The notes below the pieces were generated by a model. The model searched no databases. It saw only the letters and a program-made list of their open reading frames with translations, and was not told where the DNA came from. DNA of 18,626 bases from contig CAYPYI010000026.1 of the NCBI GenBank assembly GCA_964415085.1, positions 1-18,626 of the forward strand, read 5' to 3'. Numbering within the stretch: position 1 is the first letter of the stretch; the number at the start of each line of letters is the position of its first letter. Position numbers and translations under genes: made by a program. Shown piece by piece: positions 1 through 8,400 of the stretch. Source of the stretch: CAYPYI01 sp964415085. GTDB lineage: Bacteria > Bacillota > Clostridia > Tissierellales > Tissierellaceae.

Positions 1-324
1 ACATGTAATAGTAACGATAAGGGTAAGGATGTTAGAGCTAATTGTTCAGTTGGATGTATAGGATGTCAAATTTGTGTTAAGAATTGTCCAAAAGAAGCAA
101 TTGATTTTGATAATTTCTTAGCTAAAATTGATCCAGATAAATGTATTAATTGTAGTATTTGTGCTCAAAAATGTCCAACAGGAGCTATTATAAATTTAAG
201 AGATGAATTAAAAAAAGATAAAGAAGCAGTGAAGAAACAACAAGCAGAAAAGGCTGAAATTAAAGCAGAAGTAAAAAAAGAAGAAGCAGAACCTAAACCA
301 GGGGAAAATGTAGAAGTAAAATAA
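1..324 (+). CDS. rnfB: Electron transport complex subunit RnfB, C-terminal part (5' end outside window)
   Basis: This is the last 107 codons of RnfB, the iron-sulfur subunit of the membrane Rnf complex that couples ferredoxin:NAD+ electron transfer to ion pumping. The visible part has the RnfB-type run CSVGCIGC followed by two 4Fe-4S ferredoxin motifs: C19-C22-C25-C29P and C48-C51-C54-C58P (numbered from the first codon seen). After the second motif the protein ends in about 40 residues rich in Lys, Glu and Ala, a low-complexity charged tail. RnfB is usually the last gene of rnfCDGEAB, which fits the intrinsic terminator directly after the stop. The N-terminal membrane anchor and first cluster lie outside the window. 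The assignment is secure because of the CSVGCIGC spacing; a generic ferredoxin is the only alternative and is much less likely. Confidence 0.9.
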   Translation, partial: TCNSNDKGKDVRANCSVGCIGCQICVKNCPKEAIDFDNFLAKIDPDKCINCSICAQKCPTGAIINLRDELKKDKEAVKKQQAEKAEIKAEVKKEEAEPKPGENVEVK

Positions 325-332
325 GTATTATT

Positions 333-357
333 AAGGGCTAGTAATAGCCCTTTTTTT
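333..357 (+). terminator. Intrinsic terminator after rnfB
   Basis: An 8-bp perfect stem (AAGGGCTA at 333-340 with TAGCCCTT at 345-352) has a 4-base loop and a run of seven T at 351-357. It lies 8 bases after the rnfB stop and marks the end of the rnf operon. Confidence 0.9.
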
Positions 358-504
358 ATTGTTAAAATCATTTTACAAATTAGAAGAAATAATATAAAAT
401 ATAAATATATGATTAGAAATGTGTATATATTAGACTGAAAAAATGTTAAAATATGTTTAAAATTAGCAATTTATAAAATTAAGAAATTAATATTTCAAAA
501 AAGG

Positions 505-533
505 TTTACAAAAAAGTAATATAGTGTTAAGAT
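505..533 (+). promoter_or_regulatory. Candidate sigma-A promoter in the rnfB downstream gap
   Basis: TTTACA (505-510, 5/6 to consensus) is followed after 17 bases by TAAGAT (528-533, 4/6). Transcription would start near 540, exactly where a 9-bp hairpin begins. Not proven; AT-rich gaps give chance matches, but spacing and position are good. Confidence 0.5.
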
Positions 534-539
534 ATTAAC

Positions 540-655
540 GGTTATTATTAGTGGAATAATAACAGCCTAATTTATATATGTTTTATATTATAAACCCTTG
601 TAGAAGTAAAAGTATGAAAGCTCAGTAATAATGTTACTGAGCTTTTCATATTTAT
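540..655 (+). ncRNA. Candidate small structured RNA (unrecognised family)
   Basis: The stretch begins at the start predicted from the 505-533 promoter. It holds a perfect 9-bp hairpin (GTTATTATT 541-549 with AATAATAAC 555-563) and ends with a long hairpin (613-628 with 634-650, 16 bp with one bulged T at 646). The inner nine pairs of the second hairpin, closed by G620-C642, are followed by TTTT, so it can act as a terminator. The six bases at 564-569 (AGCCTA) can also pair with 655-660 (TAGGCT), which would close the second hairpin in a larger domain. I see no open reading frame with an SD site. It matches no riboswitch or sRNA class I know. It could instead be only a 5' leader of the downstream operon. 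Confidence 0.35.
613..650 (+). terminator. Long hairpin, probable (possibly bidirectional) terminator
   Basis: TATGAAAGCTCAGTAA at 613-628 pairs with 634-650 around a 5-base loop with one bulge. TTTT follows the GC-containing inner stem, and AAA precedes it on the other side, so it could stop transcription in both directions. The U-tract is short, so termination strength is uncertain. Confidence 0.45.
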
Positions 656-669
656 AGGCTTATTATAAC

Positions 670-698
670 TTGTAAAAGGATTTTAAAAGTGATAAACT
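670..698 (+). promoter_or_regulatory. Candidate promoter for the nusG-like/mre/min gene run
   Basis: TTGTAA (670-675) and TAAACT (693-698) are separated by 17 bases, and a TGA precedes the -10 (extended -10, TGATAAACT). It lies after the 613-650 hairpin and about 75 bases before the first gene of the run. The match is moderate. Confidence 0.35.
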
Positions 699-772
699 AT
701 AAAGAGTGGAAACTTGTGTTTATACGCATAGAATGCATTAAACAAAGTACTATTTAAATGAAGGTGATGGCA

Positions 773-1162
773 TTGACAAAAGGAGATAAATTTTTAGTAG
801 TATTTGTTTTGTTTTTAGCAATAGTATCTTTGTTGTTTATAAGAAAACAAGGACTATCTACTGATAATAAGTATGTTAGTATACAAGTGGATGGCAAAGA
901 AATTAAGAAGATTATTTTTGATAAGAAAATAATAGGAAAGCAAATTCCAATACAAACAGAGTTTGGATATAATTTAGTAGAAATTGGAGATGAATCTGTT
1001 AGAGTTATAGAGGCGGATTGTCCCGATAAAATTGATGTAAAGCAAGGATCTATTTCAAAAATTGGGGAAACTATAGTATGCTTACCTAATAAGTTAGTTA
1101 TTGAAATAAAAGGAACTAAAGAAGATATAAATGATTTAGATATAGATATAATGACAAGATAG
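773..1162 (+). CDS. NusG domain II-containing protein (membrane-anchored)
   Basis: This small protein of 129 residues has one N-terminal membrane segment (about residues 5-22, FLVVFVLFLAIVSLLFI) and an extracytoplasmic domain of the NusG-domain-II type. The diagnostic part is the C-terminal run with CPDKI, QGSIS and ETIVCLPNKL, the usual hallmark of this family. It is not the transcription factor NusG, since it lacks the NGN domain. Its function is not established. In Clostridia it is commonly found just upstream of the Gx transporter gene, as here (13-base gap). I choose the TTG at 773 because AAGGTG at 761-766 is correctly spaced (6 bases) for it. The in-frame ATGs at 758 and 767 have no usable SD. 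Confidence 0.82.
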   Translation: MTKGDKFLVVFVLFLAIVSLLFIRKQGLSTDNKYVSIQVDGKEIKKIIFDKKIIGKQIPIQTEFGYNLVEIGDESVRVIEADCPDKIDVKQGSISKIGETIVCLPNKLVIEIKGTKEDINDLDIDIMTR

Positions 1163-1175
1163 GAAGAGGTAATTT

Positions 1176-1691
1176 ATGAAAAGTATTAGAAAGATGGTGT
1201 TTTTATCCTTATTGGTATCAGTAGGACTAGCATTAAGTGTAATAGAAATGTCAATTCCTCTACCTATTACTATACCAGGAGCGAAATTAGGGCTATCGAA
1301 CATGGTAGTACTTGTTACTTTAGTAGTATTTGGTTTTAAAGAAGCTTTTATAGTATCAACACTTAAAAGTTTGGTATTAATGCTTGTAACAGGAAGTGTT
1401 TCAAGTTTAATATATAGTTTTTCAGGAGCAGTATTAAGTTCTATAGCTATGTATATAGGATATAAGTACTTTTCAAAAGTATTTAGCTTAATAGGAGTCA
1501 GTATTTTAGGGGCTCTAGCTCACAATTTTGCCCAGGTAAGTGTTGCCAGTTTTATGATGAAGAATTTAAGAATATATACTTATTTACCATTTTTAATGCT
1601 TATGAGTATTTTTACAGGATACTTTGTAGGATTAAGTTCTAGATATATAATTAAAAATTTAGAAAATCAATTTAAAGACATTACTTTATAG
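1176..1691 (+). CDS. Gx transporter family protein (annotated elsewhere as heptaprenyl diphosphate synthase component I)
   Basis: The 171-residue protein is very hydrophobic with about five membrane segments. It contains the family's conserved PGAKLGLSNMVVLV stretch (about residues 34-47) and a later AHNFAQV motif (about 113-119). It belongs to the family long called heptaprenyl diphosphate synthase component I. The fold resembles small ECF-type substrate-binding membrane subunits, so transport of a small substrate is plausible; the substrate is unknown. The gene has an AGAGG site and ATG start, sits 13 bases after the NusG-domain-II gene and 9 bases before maf, and is clearly co-transcribed. 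Its pairing with the NusG-II gene is common in Clostridia and suggests a joint role, but that is inference. Confidence 0.8.
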   Translation: MKSIRKMVFLSLLVSVGLALSVIEMSIPLPITIPGAKLGLSNMVVLVTLVVFGFKEAFIVSTLKSLVLMLVTGSVSSLIYSFSGAVLSSIAMYIGYKYFSKVFSLIGVSILGALAHNFAQVSVASFMMKNLRIYTYLPFLMLMSIFTGYFVGLSSRYIIKNLENQFKDITL

Positions 1692-1700
1692 AGGTGTATT

Positions 1701-2276
1701 ATGAAAGAGATTGTTTTAGCATCTGGTTCACCAAGACGAAAAGAAATACTTGAAAATCTTAATATTGATTTTAAGATAATAAAAAGTGATATTGATGAAG
1801 ATATTGATAAATCAATAGATCCTATTATATACAGTATGCTTTTATCATTTTTAAAAGCTGAAGATATAGCATCAAAGAATCAAGGTATAATAATTGGTGC
1901 AGACACTGTAGTTAGTATAGAAGGTGAAATTCTAGGGAAACCTAGAGATGAAAAAGATGCAATTGATATGTTAAATAAGTTAAATGGAAATAAACATAAA
2001 GTAATAACAGGGATTTCTCTCATAGATGTAGAAAGAAATATTAGAGTAATTGATTATGAAGAAAGTTTTGTATTTTTTAGAGACTTAAGCCATGAAGAAA
2101 TAGTAAGTTATGTTAAAATGGGAGAGTCATTTGGAAAAGCAGGCTCTTATGCTATTCAAGGATATGGTAGTTTATTAGTTGAAAAAATAGAAGGTTGCTA
2201 TTTTAATATAGTAGGTCTTCCAGTTTCAAAACTTAACTTTTTATTAAAAAAACATTTTGATTACTCAATACTTTAA
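1701..2276 (+). CDS. maf: Maf-like nucleoside triphosphate pyrophosphatase
   Basis: Maf proteins hydrolyse non-canonical or pyrimidine nucleoside triphosphates to monophosphates plus pyrophosphate, acting in nucleotide-pool cleaning; overexpression blocks septum formation in Bacillus. The 191-residue length is typical. Key features are the N-terminal LASGSPRRKEIL motif (residues 6-17, with S8, R12 and R13), the catalytic GADTVV (66-71, D68), and LGKP (78-81). The C-terminal AIQGYGS stretch is also family-typical. The gene starts at ATG with a GAGGTG SD and lies 15 bases before radC, the usual partner in Bacillota mre clusters. The YhdE/YceF subclass, and so the preferred nucleotide, cannot be read with certainty. 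Confidence 0.93.
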   Translation: MKEIVLASGSPRRKEILENLNIDFKIIKSDIDEDIDKSIDPIIYSMLLSFLKAEDIASKNQGIIIGADTVVSIEGEILGKPRDEKDAIDMLNKLNGNKHKVITGISLIDVERNIRVIDYEESFVFFRDLSHEEIVSYVKMGESFGKAGSYAIQGYGSLLVEKIEGCYFNIVGLPVSKLNFLLKKHFDYSIL

Positions 2277-2291
2277 TAGGGGGAAATTAAT

Positions 2292-2987
2292 TTGAGTAAT
2301 GAGAATATCTACACTATAAAGGATCTACCTTTTAATGAAAGGCCTAGAGAAAAGCTAATAAGCTATGGTGTTAGATCATTATCAAATGTTGAATTACTAG
2401 CAGTTATAATTAGAACAGGTTATAAAGATAAATCTGCTTTAGAACTAGCTAAAGACATAATATATATGGACCAAAGTGGTATTAAAAACTTATCACAAAT
2501 TACTTATGAAGAACTTATTAGTCTAAAAGGAGTAGGTTCGTGTAAGGCTTCTCAAATTTTAGCTTCAATAGAACTGGGAAAAAGAATTAATAGTTGGATG
2601 GGAGAAGAAAAGATTAGGGTGAATACACCTAAAATTTTAGCTACCGTCTTAATGGATGATATGAGATTTTTGAATAAAGAGCATTTTAAAATAGCATTAC
2701 TTGATACAAAAAACCAAGTAATAAGTATTGATAATGTATCAATAGGGACATTAAATGCTTCTATAGTTCATCCTAGAGATGTATTTAATATAGCAATTAA
2801 AAAAAATGCAAACTCAATTATATTGATTCATAACCATCCAAGTGGAGACACAACACCAAGTAAAGAAGATATAAATGTTACAAATAGATTAATAGATGTA
2901 GGGAAAATAATAGGAATTAAGGTATTAGATCATATAATCATTGGAGATAATAGATATTTAAGCTTTAAGGAAGAAAGTTTAATGTAA
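2292..2987 (+). CDS. radC: RadC family JAB/MPN domain protein
   Basis: RadC-type protein of 231 residues, the normal length. It has an N-terminal RadC domain starting with the LPFNERPREKL motif (12-22), a helix-hairpin-helix LKGVGSCKASQI (78-89), and a C-terminal JAB/MPN metal site with H180-N-H182-P, S190 and D193. The original link to DNA repair is weak, and the biochemical role (a putative metal-dependent protease or nuclease) is unsettled. The start is TTG at 2292, set by a strong AGGGGG SD at 2277-2282; no ATG nearby fits. It lies between maf and mreB as in many Bacillota. Confidence 0.93.
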   Translation: MSNENIYTIKDLPFNERPREKLISYGVRSLSNVELLAVIIRTGYKDKSALELAKDIIYMDQSGIKNLSQITYEELISLKGVGSCKASQILASIELGKRINSWMGEEKIRVNTPKILATVLMDDMRFLNKEHFKIALLDTKNQVISIDNVSIGTLNASIVHPRDVFNIAIKKNANSIILIHNHPSGDTTPSKEDINVTNRLIDVGKIIGIKVLDHIIIGDNRYLSFKEESLM

Positions 2988-3006
2988 TAGACGGAAGGGG
3001 TTAACA

Positions 3007-4041
3007 ATGGGTTTTTTAAATTTTTTTGGAAATACGTTTAATAAAGATATGGGAATAGATTTAGGTACTGCAAATACATTAGTATACGTAAAGGGAAAAG
3101 GTATAGTTACAAGAGAACCGTCAGTTGTTGCTATACAAAAAGATTCAAATAGAGTTTTAGCTGTTGGACAAGAAGCTAAAGATATGATTGGTAGAACACC
3201 AGGTAACATTGTAGCGATAAGACCATTAAAAGATGGTGTTATTGCAGATTTTGATGTAACACAAAATATGTTGAAATATTTTATAAAGATAGCTTATAAA
3301 AAGAGAACTTTTTTACAACCTAGAGTTGTAGTATGTATCCCAAGTGGAGTGACTGAAGTTGAAAAAAAAGCAGTAGAAGATGCTGCTAAAGAAGCTGGTG
3401 CAAGAGATGCATATTTAATAGAAGAGCCTATGGCGGCTGCAATTGGAGCTGGCCTTCCTGTTCATGAAGCAACTGGTAGTATGATAGTTGATATAGGAGG
3501 AGGAACTACTGAAGTTGCAGTAATATCATTAGGTGGAATTGTAACTAGTAGATCCATAAGAGTAGGTGGAGATGAGCTTGATAAGGCTATTATTAACTAT
3601 ATAAAGAGAGAATATAACTTGATGATAGGTGAAAGAACTGCAGAAAGAATTAAGATAACAGTAGGGTCTGCAGATGCAGATAATAAAGCAGAAAATACAA
3701 CTATGGAAATTAGAGGTAGAGATTTAGTATCAGGTCTTCCTAAAAACAAAACTGTATCTTCGCTTGAAATAGCAGACGCAATGAAAGAACCTATTATGAG
3801 TATAGTTGATTCAATTAAATCAACTTTAGAGAAAACACCACCAGAGTTATCTTCAGATATAATGGAACAGGGTATAGTAATTACAGGTGGAGGAGCATTA
3901 CTTGATGGTATTGATAGATTAATATATAGAGAGACGGGAATGACTGTAAAAATAGCAGAAAATCCATTAGATTGTGTTGCTATTGGAACAGGGTTAGCTC
4001 TTGAAAATATAGACGTGTTAAGAAAATCATTAGGAAGATAA
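3007..4041 (+). CDS. mreB: Rod shape-determining actin homologue MreB
   Basis: MreB forms short filaments under the membrane and guides the elongation machinery along the side wall. The 344-residue length is typical. Actin-fold nucleotide motifs are intact: phosphate 1 GIDLGTANT (16-24), phosphate 2 DIGGGTTE (162-169), and the adenosine-binding GGG at 294-296 in VITGGGALLDG. The EEPMAAAIGAG run is the usual connecting segment. The N-terminal MGFLNFFGNTF is hydrophobic and may help in membrane contact. SD GGAAGGGG precedes the ATG. The gene is followed by mreC and mreD and a PBP2, the canonical order. A Mbl-like paralogue is possible, but the position next to mreC favours MreB. Confidence 0.97.
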   Translation: MGFLNFFGNTFNKDMGIDLGTANTLVYVKGKGIVTREPSVVAIQKDSNRVLAVGQEAKDMIGRTPGNIVAIRPLKDGVIADFDVTQNMLKYFIKIAYKKRTFLQPRVVVCIPSGVTEVEKKAVEDAAKEAGARDAYLIEEPMAAAIGAGLPVHEATGSMIVDIGGGTTEVAVISLGGIVTSRSIRVGGDELDKAIINYIKREYNLMIGERTAERIKITVGSADADNKAENTTMEIRGRDLVSGLPKNKTVSSLEIADAMKEPIMSIVDSIKSTLEKTPPELSSDIMEQGIVITGGGALLDGIDRLIYRETGMTVKIAENPLDCVAIGTGLALENIDVLRKSLGR

Positions 4042-4057
4042 AGCGAGTGGTGATAGT

Positions 4058-4894
4058 ATGTATTTTTTTGAAAAATACAAAAACAGGATGATAGTAGCTA
4101 TAGTTACTATCATTCTGATTATTATAATGGGATTTACAAGTACAGAAAGGCCTAACATTACAAAATTTGAGAAAGTGGTAGGTAATGTTGTTATGCCTAT
4201 TAATAAGCTAGGATCTACATTTAGAAAGAAAACTTCAGACTTCTTTACAGTAATAAAAAACTTATCTACAATATTAGAAGAAAATGAAGAGCTAAAAGTA
4301 GAAATAGCAAAGTTAAAAGAAGAAAATAGAGACCAAGAAAATATAATTGGTAAATTTGATTACTTAAAAAGAGAAAAAGAATTACTTGATAGTACAAAAT
4401 ATAATATTTTATCAGCCCAAGTAACAGGAAAAGAGCCTGGTAATTGGTATGATAGATTTACTATTGATAAAGGACTAAAAGATGGAGTTAAAAAGAATGC
4501 TACGGTAATTCAAGGAATTGAAACAGAAAATGGAGTAATAAAAGAAGGTTTAGTTGGAAGAGTTACAGAGGTTGGAGACAATCATGCTAAAGTAGCATCT
4601 ACTATAGATGAGCTTAATAAGATAGCTTTTAAGATAACAAGAACACAAGATGGGGGAGTTATATATGGTAGTGTGGATTATACTTTAGAAGGATTTTTAT
4701 TTGATAATGAAGCAGATGTTATTGTAGGGGATAAAGTCTATACATCAGGCCTAGGAGGAGTATTTACTGAAGATATATATATAGGTCAGGTGGCAGAGGT
4801 AGTAAAACAAGAGGAAGAACTCGTAAAAAGAATTGTAGTTGAACCATCCGTAGACTTTAAGAAGCTTTATAAAGTTTTTATCATTTTAGATTGA
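4058..4894 (+). CDS. mreC: Rod shape-determining protein MreC
   Basis: MreC is the bitopic scaffold that links MreB and MreD to PBP2 outside the membrane. The 278-residue protein has a short cytoplasmic start, one membrane helix (about 12-29, rich in Ile), a coiled coil (about 68-112, ILEENEELKVEIAKLKEEN region), then the two beta domains, including NWYDRFTIDKG, the common MreC motif, and GLVGRVTEVG. The start is ATG with a GTGGTGATAG upstream region. The first 60 bases of the gene contain an unusually strong 15-bp hairpin (listed separately). Order mreB-mreC-mreD supports the call. Confidence 0.95.
   Translation: MYFFEKYKNRMIVAIVTIILIIIMGFTSTERPNITKFEKVVGNVVMPINKLGSTFRKKTSDFFTVIKNLSTILEENEELKVEIAKLKEENRDQENIIGKFDYLKREKELLDSTKYNILSAQVTGKEPGNWYDRFTIDKGLKDGVKKNATVIQGIETENGVIKEGLVGRVTEVGDNHAKVASTIDELNKIAFKITRTQDGGVIYGSVDYTLEGFLFDNEADVIVGDKVYTSGLGGVFTEDIYIGQVAEVVKQEEELVKRIVVEPSVDFKKLYKVFIILD
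4084..4117 (+). repeat. 15-bp inverted repeat (RNA hairpin) within the mreC start region
   Basis: CAGGATGATAGTAGC (4084-4098) pairs with GTTACTATCATTCTG (4103-4117) with 13 Watson-Crick and two G-U pairs and a TATA loop. There is no T-run behind it, so it is not an intrinsic terminator. It starts 26 bases after the mreC ATG, in the codons for the membrane helix. Confidence 0.75.
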
Positions 4895-4904
4895 GGGATA
4901 AAAA

Positions 4905-5411
4905 ATGACGATATTGCTATATACGATCATAATATTAATAAATATGTTACTGCAAAGTAGTATATTATCATATTGGACTATTTTTGGTTACGCACCTAAT
5001 ACAGCATTAGTGTGCGTAATTGTTATATCATTAATTAAAGGTAAGTATCATGGAGCTTTTTTTGGACTTGCCATAGGTCTTTTACATGATATAATTTTTG
5101 GATCTGTAATAGGAGTAAATGCTTTGGTGTACTTTTTAATAGGATACTTATGTGGTATGTTACAGGAATTGTTAAATGTTAATAATAAAATTGTACCTGC
5201 ACTTTTAACAGCTGCAGCTACTATAATGTATAACTTTCTTTACTATTTATTTTTGTTCTTCTTATCAAGAAAAACAAATTTAGGAGATATGTTTACCTAT
5301 ATTATTTCTATAGAAATAATATACAATGCAGTTGCTTCAGTATTTGTGTATATGCTATTTTCTAAAATCTTTAAAAAACCATCATTGGATTTTAGAAGAG
5401 GGGTAAGGTGA
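4905..5411 (+). CDS. mreD: Rod shape-determining membrane protein MreD
   Basis: MreD is the integral membrane part of the elongasome and activates PBP2 together with MreC. The 168-residue protein is almost entirely hydrophobic, with about five membrane helices. The segment with GYAPNTALV and later HGAFFGLAIGLLHDIIFG matches the conserved MreD core, including the FGLAxGLLxDIxFG pattern. SD GAGGGAT precedes ATG by a normal distance, and the gap to mreC is 10 bases. It contains a 26-base perfect palindrome near its 3' end (listed separately). Sequence conservation in this family is low, so context contributes to the confidence. Confidence 0.9.
   Translation: MTILLYTIIILINMLLQSSILSYWTIFGYAPNTALVCVIVISLIKGKYHGAFFGLAIGLLHDIIFGSVIGVNALVYFLIGYLCGMLQELLNVNNKIVPALLTAAATIMYNFLYYLFLFFLSRKTNLGDMFTYIISIEIIYNAVASVFVYMLFSKIFKKPSLDFRRGVR
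5298..5323. repeat. 26-base perfect palindrome inside mreD
   Basis: TATATTATTTCTA (5298-5310) is followed directly by its exact reverse complement (5311-5323). It is 24/26 A/T. It lies in the mreD coding region about 90 bases before the stop. Role unknown. Confidence 0.7.
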
Positions 5412-5416
5412 TTTAG

Positions 5417-8400
5417 ATGAATTTTTTTGATAAATTTAAAGATAGATATAAAATTTTAGTTTTAGTATTATTCATACTTATATTTGCCTTATCATTTAGG
5501 CTTGCAGTTCTTACAATTGCAAGAGGGGATGATTATAGGGAAAGAGCAGATAACTTAAGACTTAGGGAAGTAGAAATGACAGCCCCAAGAGGAGAAATAA
5601 GAGATAGAAATGGTAAATTGCTAGCAGGTAATGTACCTAGATTTACAGTTCAGCTTTTTAAAGATGAGCTAAATAGATACGATAATACTAAAGATAAAAA
5701 GTTGAGAAATGTTAAGAAAAATGATGCATTTTTAAAGCTTACAAGGCTTATAGAGGAAGATGGAGTAGAATATGAGGATGATTTTCCTTTGAAATTAAAT
5801 GTATTTGAATATGAAAATGAGGAGGATTATGATTTAGAAAATCAGAATCCTATTGATAAAGTTATAGATATATTAGTTGAAAATAATTTAGTTAAGGACG
5901 TATTAAATTCATACTTTGTATCAAATGAATATGAAGGACATTATAAATATATAGTTGCTAATAGAACTTTGAGTGTATATAAGAAAAAAGGAATGGACAT
6001 ACCAATAGATTTTGAAATTACGGAGGAAGGTTTAGTTTCAAAATTTACTGATGATGAACAAGTTGAAATATGGAAGAAAAACAATAATATACCTAAAGAA
6101 CTTGGTCCTATTGATTCCATAATTAATTTAATAAATGATGATAGAACTGTAATAATGAGCACTATAAATAATAATATTACGAGGAAAATTGTATACGATA
6201 TACTTAGTGAACGCGGACTAACAGATAATATAGTACTTGAAGATTTTGCTTTATCATATGAAAAAGAATACTATACTCAAAAAAGAAAGTTATCAAAACA
6301 ATTTGACTTTGTAACTAAAGATACAAAGGGTGTAGAAGACTTTGCAAATATATTCTATGAAGTAGGATTAAAAGATTTCTTAGAAACATCATATGAATCT
6401 CCTTCGGATAAAAAGGAATATATTTATCCTGGTGAAATACTTATAAAACTAATGGAAGATAAAAAAGTAGAAGTAGATGTAAAAGTAGTTAAAGATAGAA
6501 AAAATAAAGGTGAATTTAAGTATGAGCACAAAGATAATGAATTTATGCCTCAAGATGATATTATAGATTATTTAGCGGAATTAGCTTATGAAACTAAGGT
6601 GATGAAGGATTTTGTATCTCATAAAGATGTAAAAGCAAAAGCTCAAAGTCAATTACTAAATAATGGAATAAATGCAAAAATTGCTGTATCAGGAGATGAG
6701 GTAGATTATGTATATATTAATGAGCTAAAAAGATTTTTAGATGAGCATTTAATAAGCAAAGAGAAATATTTTAAGAATTATGAAAATATACTAGATATAC
6801 CTAAAGAAAAAATATATGAAAGTTTGGTATCGTATTATAATATTGATAATAGCTTAAGTAAATATGAAATACTACCAATTTTAAATGTTTATTCTCAAAT
6901 TAAAAAACAAGGTTATCTTGCATACAAACCTATTAATATAGCTTATGGTATAAAAGACGATACTGTTGCAAAGATAGAAGAACATTTAATGGAAGTTCCA
7001 GGAATTGAAATATCTATAGAGCCAGTAAGATATTATCCTGAAGGTAAAACAGCTGCTCATATATTAGGCTATTTAGGAAAAATTAGCCAGGCTAATGAGA
7101 TTGAAAAATATGTAGATGAGCAAGGATATTCCAAAAATGAGATTATAGGAAAAACAGGAATAGAAGAGAGCATGCAGCATCACTTAAGAGGGACAACAGG
7201 AAGTAAGAAAGTCGAAGTTGATCCACTTGGTAATACAATTAAAGAAATAGGTTCAGAAACTGTAAAAGCTGTTCCTGGAGATAATGTATATTTATCAATA
7301 GATTTAGATTTACAAAAAGTTGCAGAAGATGCATTAGAACAAACCTTATTAGAACTTCAAAAAGGCGGTACTTTTAAAAGTGAATGGGGAGATTTTAAAT
7401 TTGGTACTAAAAAGGGTAGACCATATAAAAATGCAAAATCTGGAGCAGTTGTAGCAATAGATGTAAAAACAGGACAAGTATTAGCTAGTGCAAGTTATCC
7501 TCCTTATGATCCAAATCTTTTTTCAACAGGTATATCAAGTACAGATTGGTCAAGCTTATTTCCAGAAGATGAAAGTGATACACTAGCACCAAGACCCTTA
7601 TATAATATTGCAACACAAACTGCAATACAACCAGGTTCTATATATAAAATGTTAACTGGATTGACAGCTTTAGAAAAAGGTTTAAGTCCAAATAAAAAAA
7701 TCAGAGATATGGGTTATATAGAAGTTGGTACAGATAGGTTTAACTGTCTAGCATGGACGATGTCAAGAAGAACTCATGGCAATGTTGATATTAGTGAGGC
7801 CTTGAGAGATTCATGTAACTATTATTTTTATACACTGGCACTTGGTGAAAACCAAAGGACTAGGGAACAATTAGGTGTAAAAGTAGAAGTGGAAGACTTA
7901 GTTAATATGGCTAGAAAATTGGGATTAGATGATAGAACTGGAATTGAGATAAATGTGCCTAAAGAAGTTGCTGTTGGGGTTCCAGATCCTGAAAAGAAGA
8001 AAAAATTAATGAAATCTTTATTTAGAAATGAATTAAATGCAACTATTCATAACTATTATAAAGAGGGTGTAACATTTAATGAAGATGAGAAAAAGGAACT
8101 AATTGAAGAAATAGTTTCTTGGATGGATAAAGATACTATAATGACGAGACAAGAAGTAGGAATTGAACTTGATAAATTAAATATCGATGGAGAAAAAGTA
8201 TTACCAAATAAAAGAGAAGGTTTAATGGATATTATAAAATATACTTATTTAAATAAAGTAACATGGGATATTACAGATACTTTAAACCTTACAATTGGAC
8301 AGGGACAAAATGCTTATACACCTATTCAGATGGCTAATTATATTTCAATAATTTCAAACGGGGGATATAGACATAAGCTGACTCTTCTAGAAAATATAAG

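Noticed and set aside
165..371. Minus-strand open frame across the rnfB end and its terminator
   Set aside because: It mirrors the AT-rich charged tail of rnfB, crosses the terminator and has no SD.
578..628. Tiny frame of 16 codons (ATG at 578) inside the candidate RNA
   Set aside because: No SD in front and it ends in the hairpin; its sequence has no recognisable leader-peptide character.
1468..1488. Hairpin AAGTACT-TTTCAAA-AGTATTT in the Gx transporter gene
   Set aside because: Seven AT-rich pairs with one wobble; expected by chance in such sequence.
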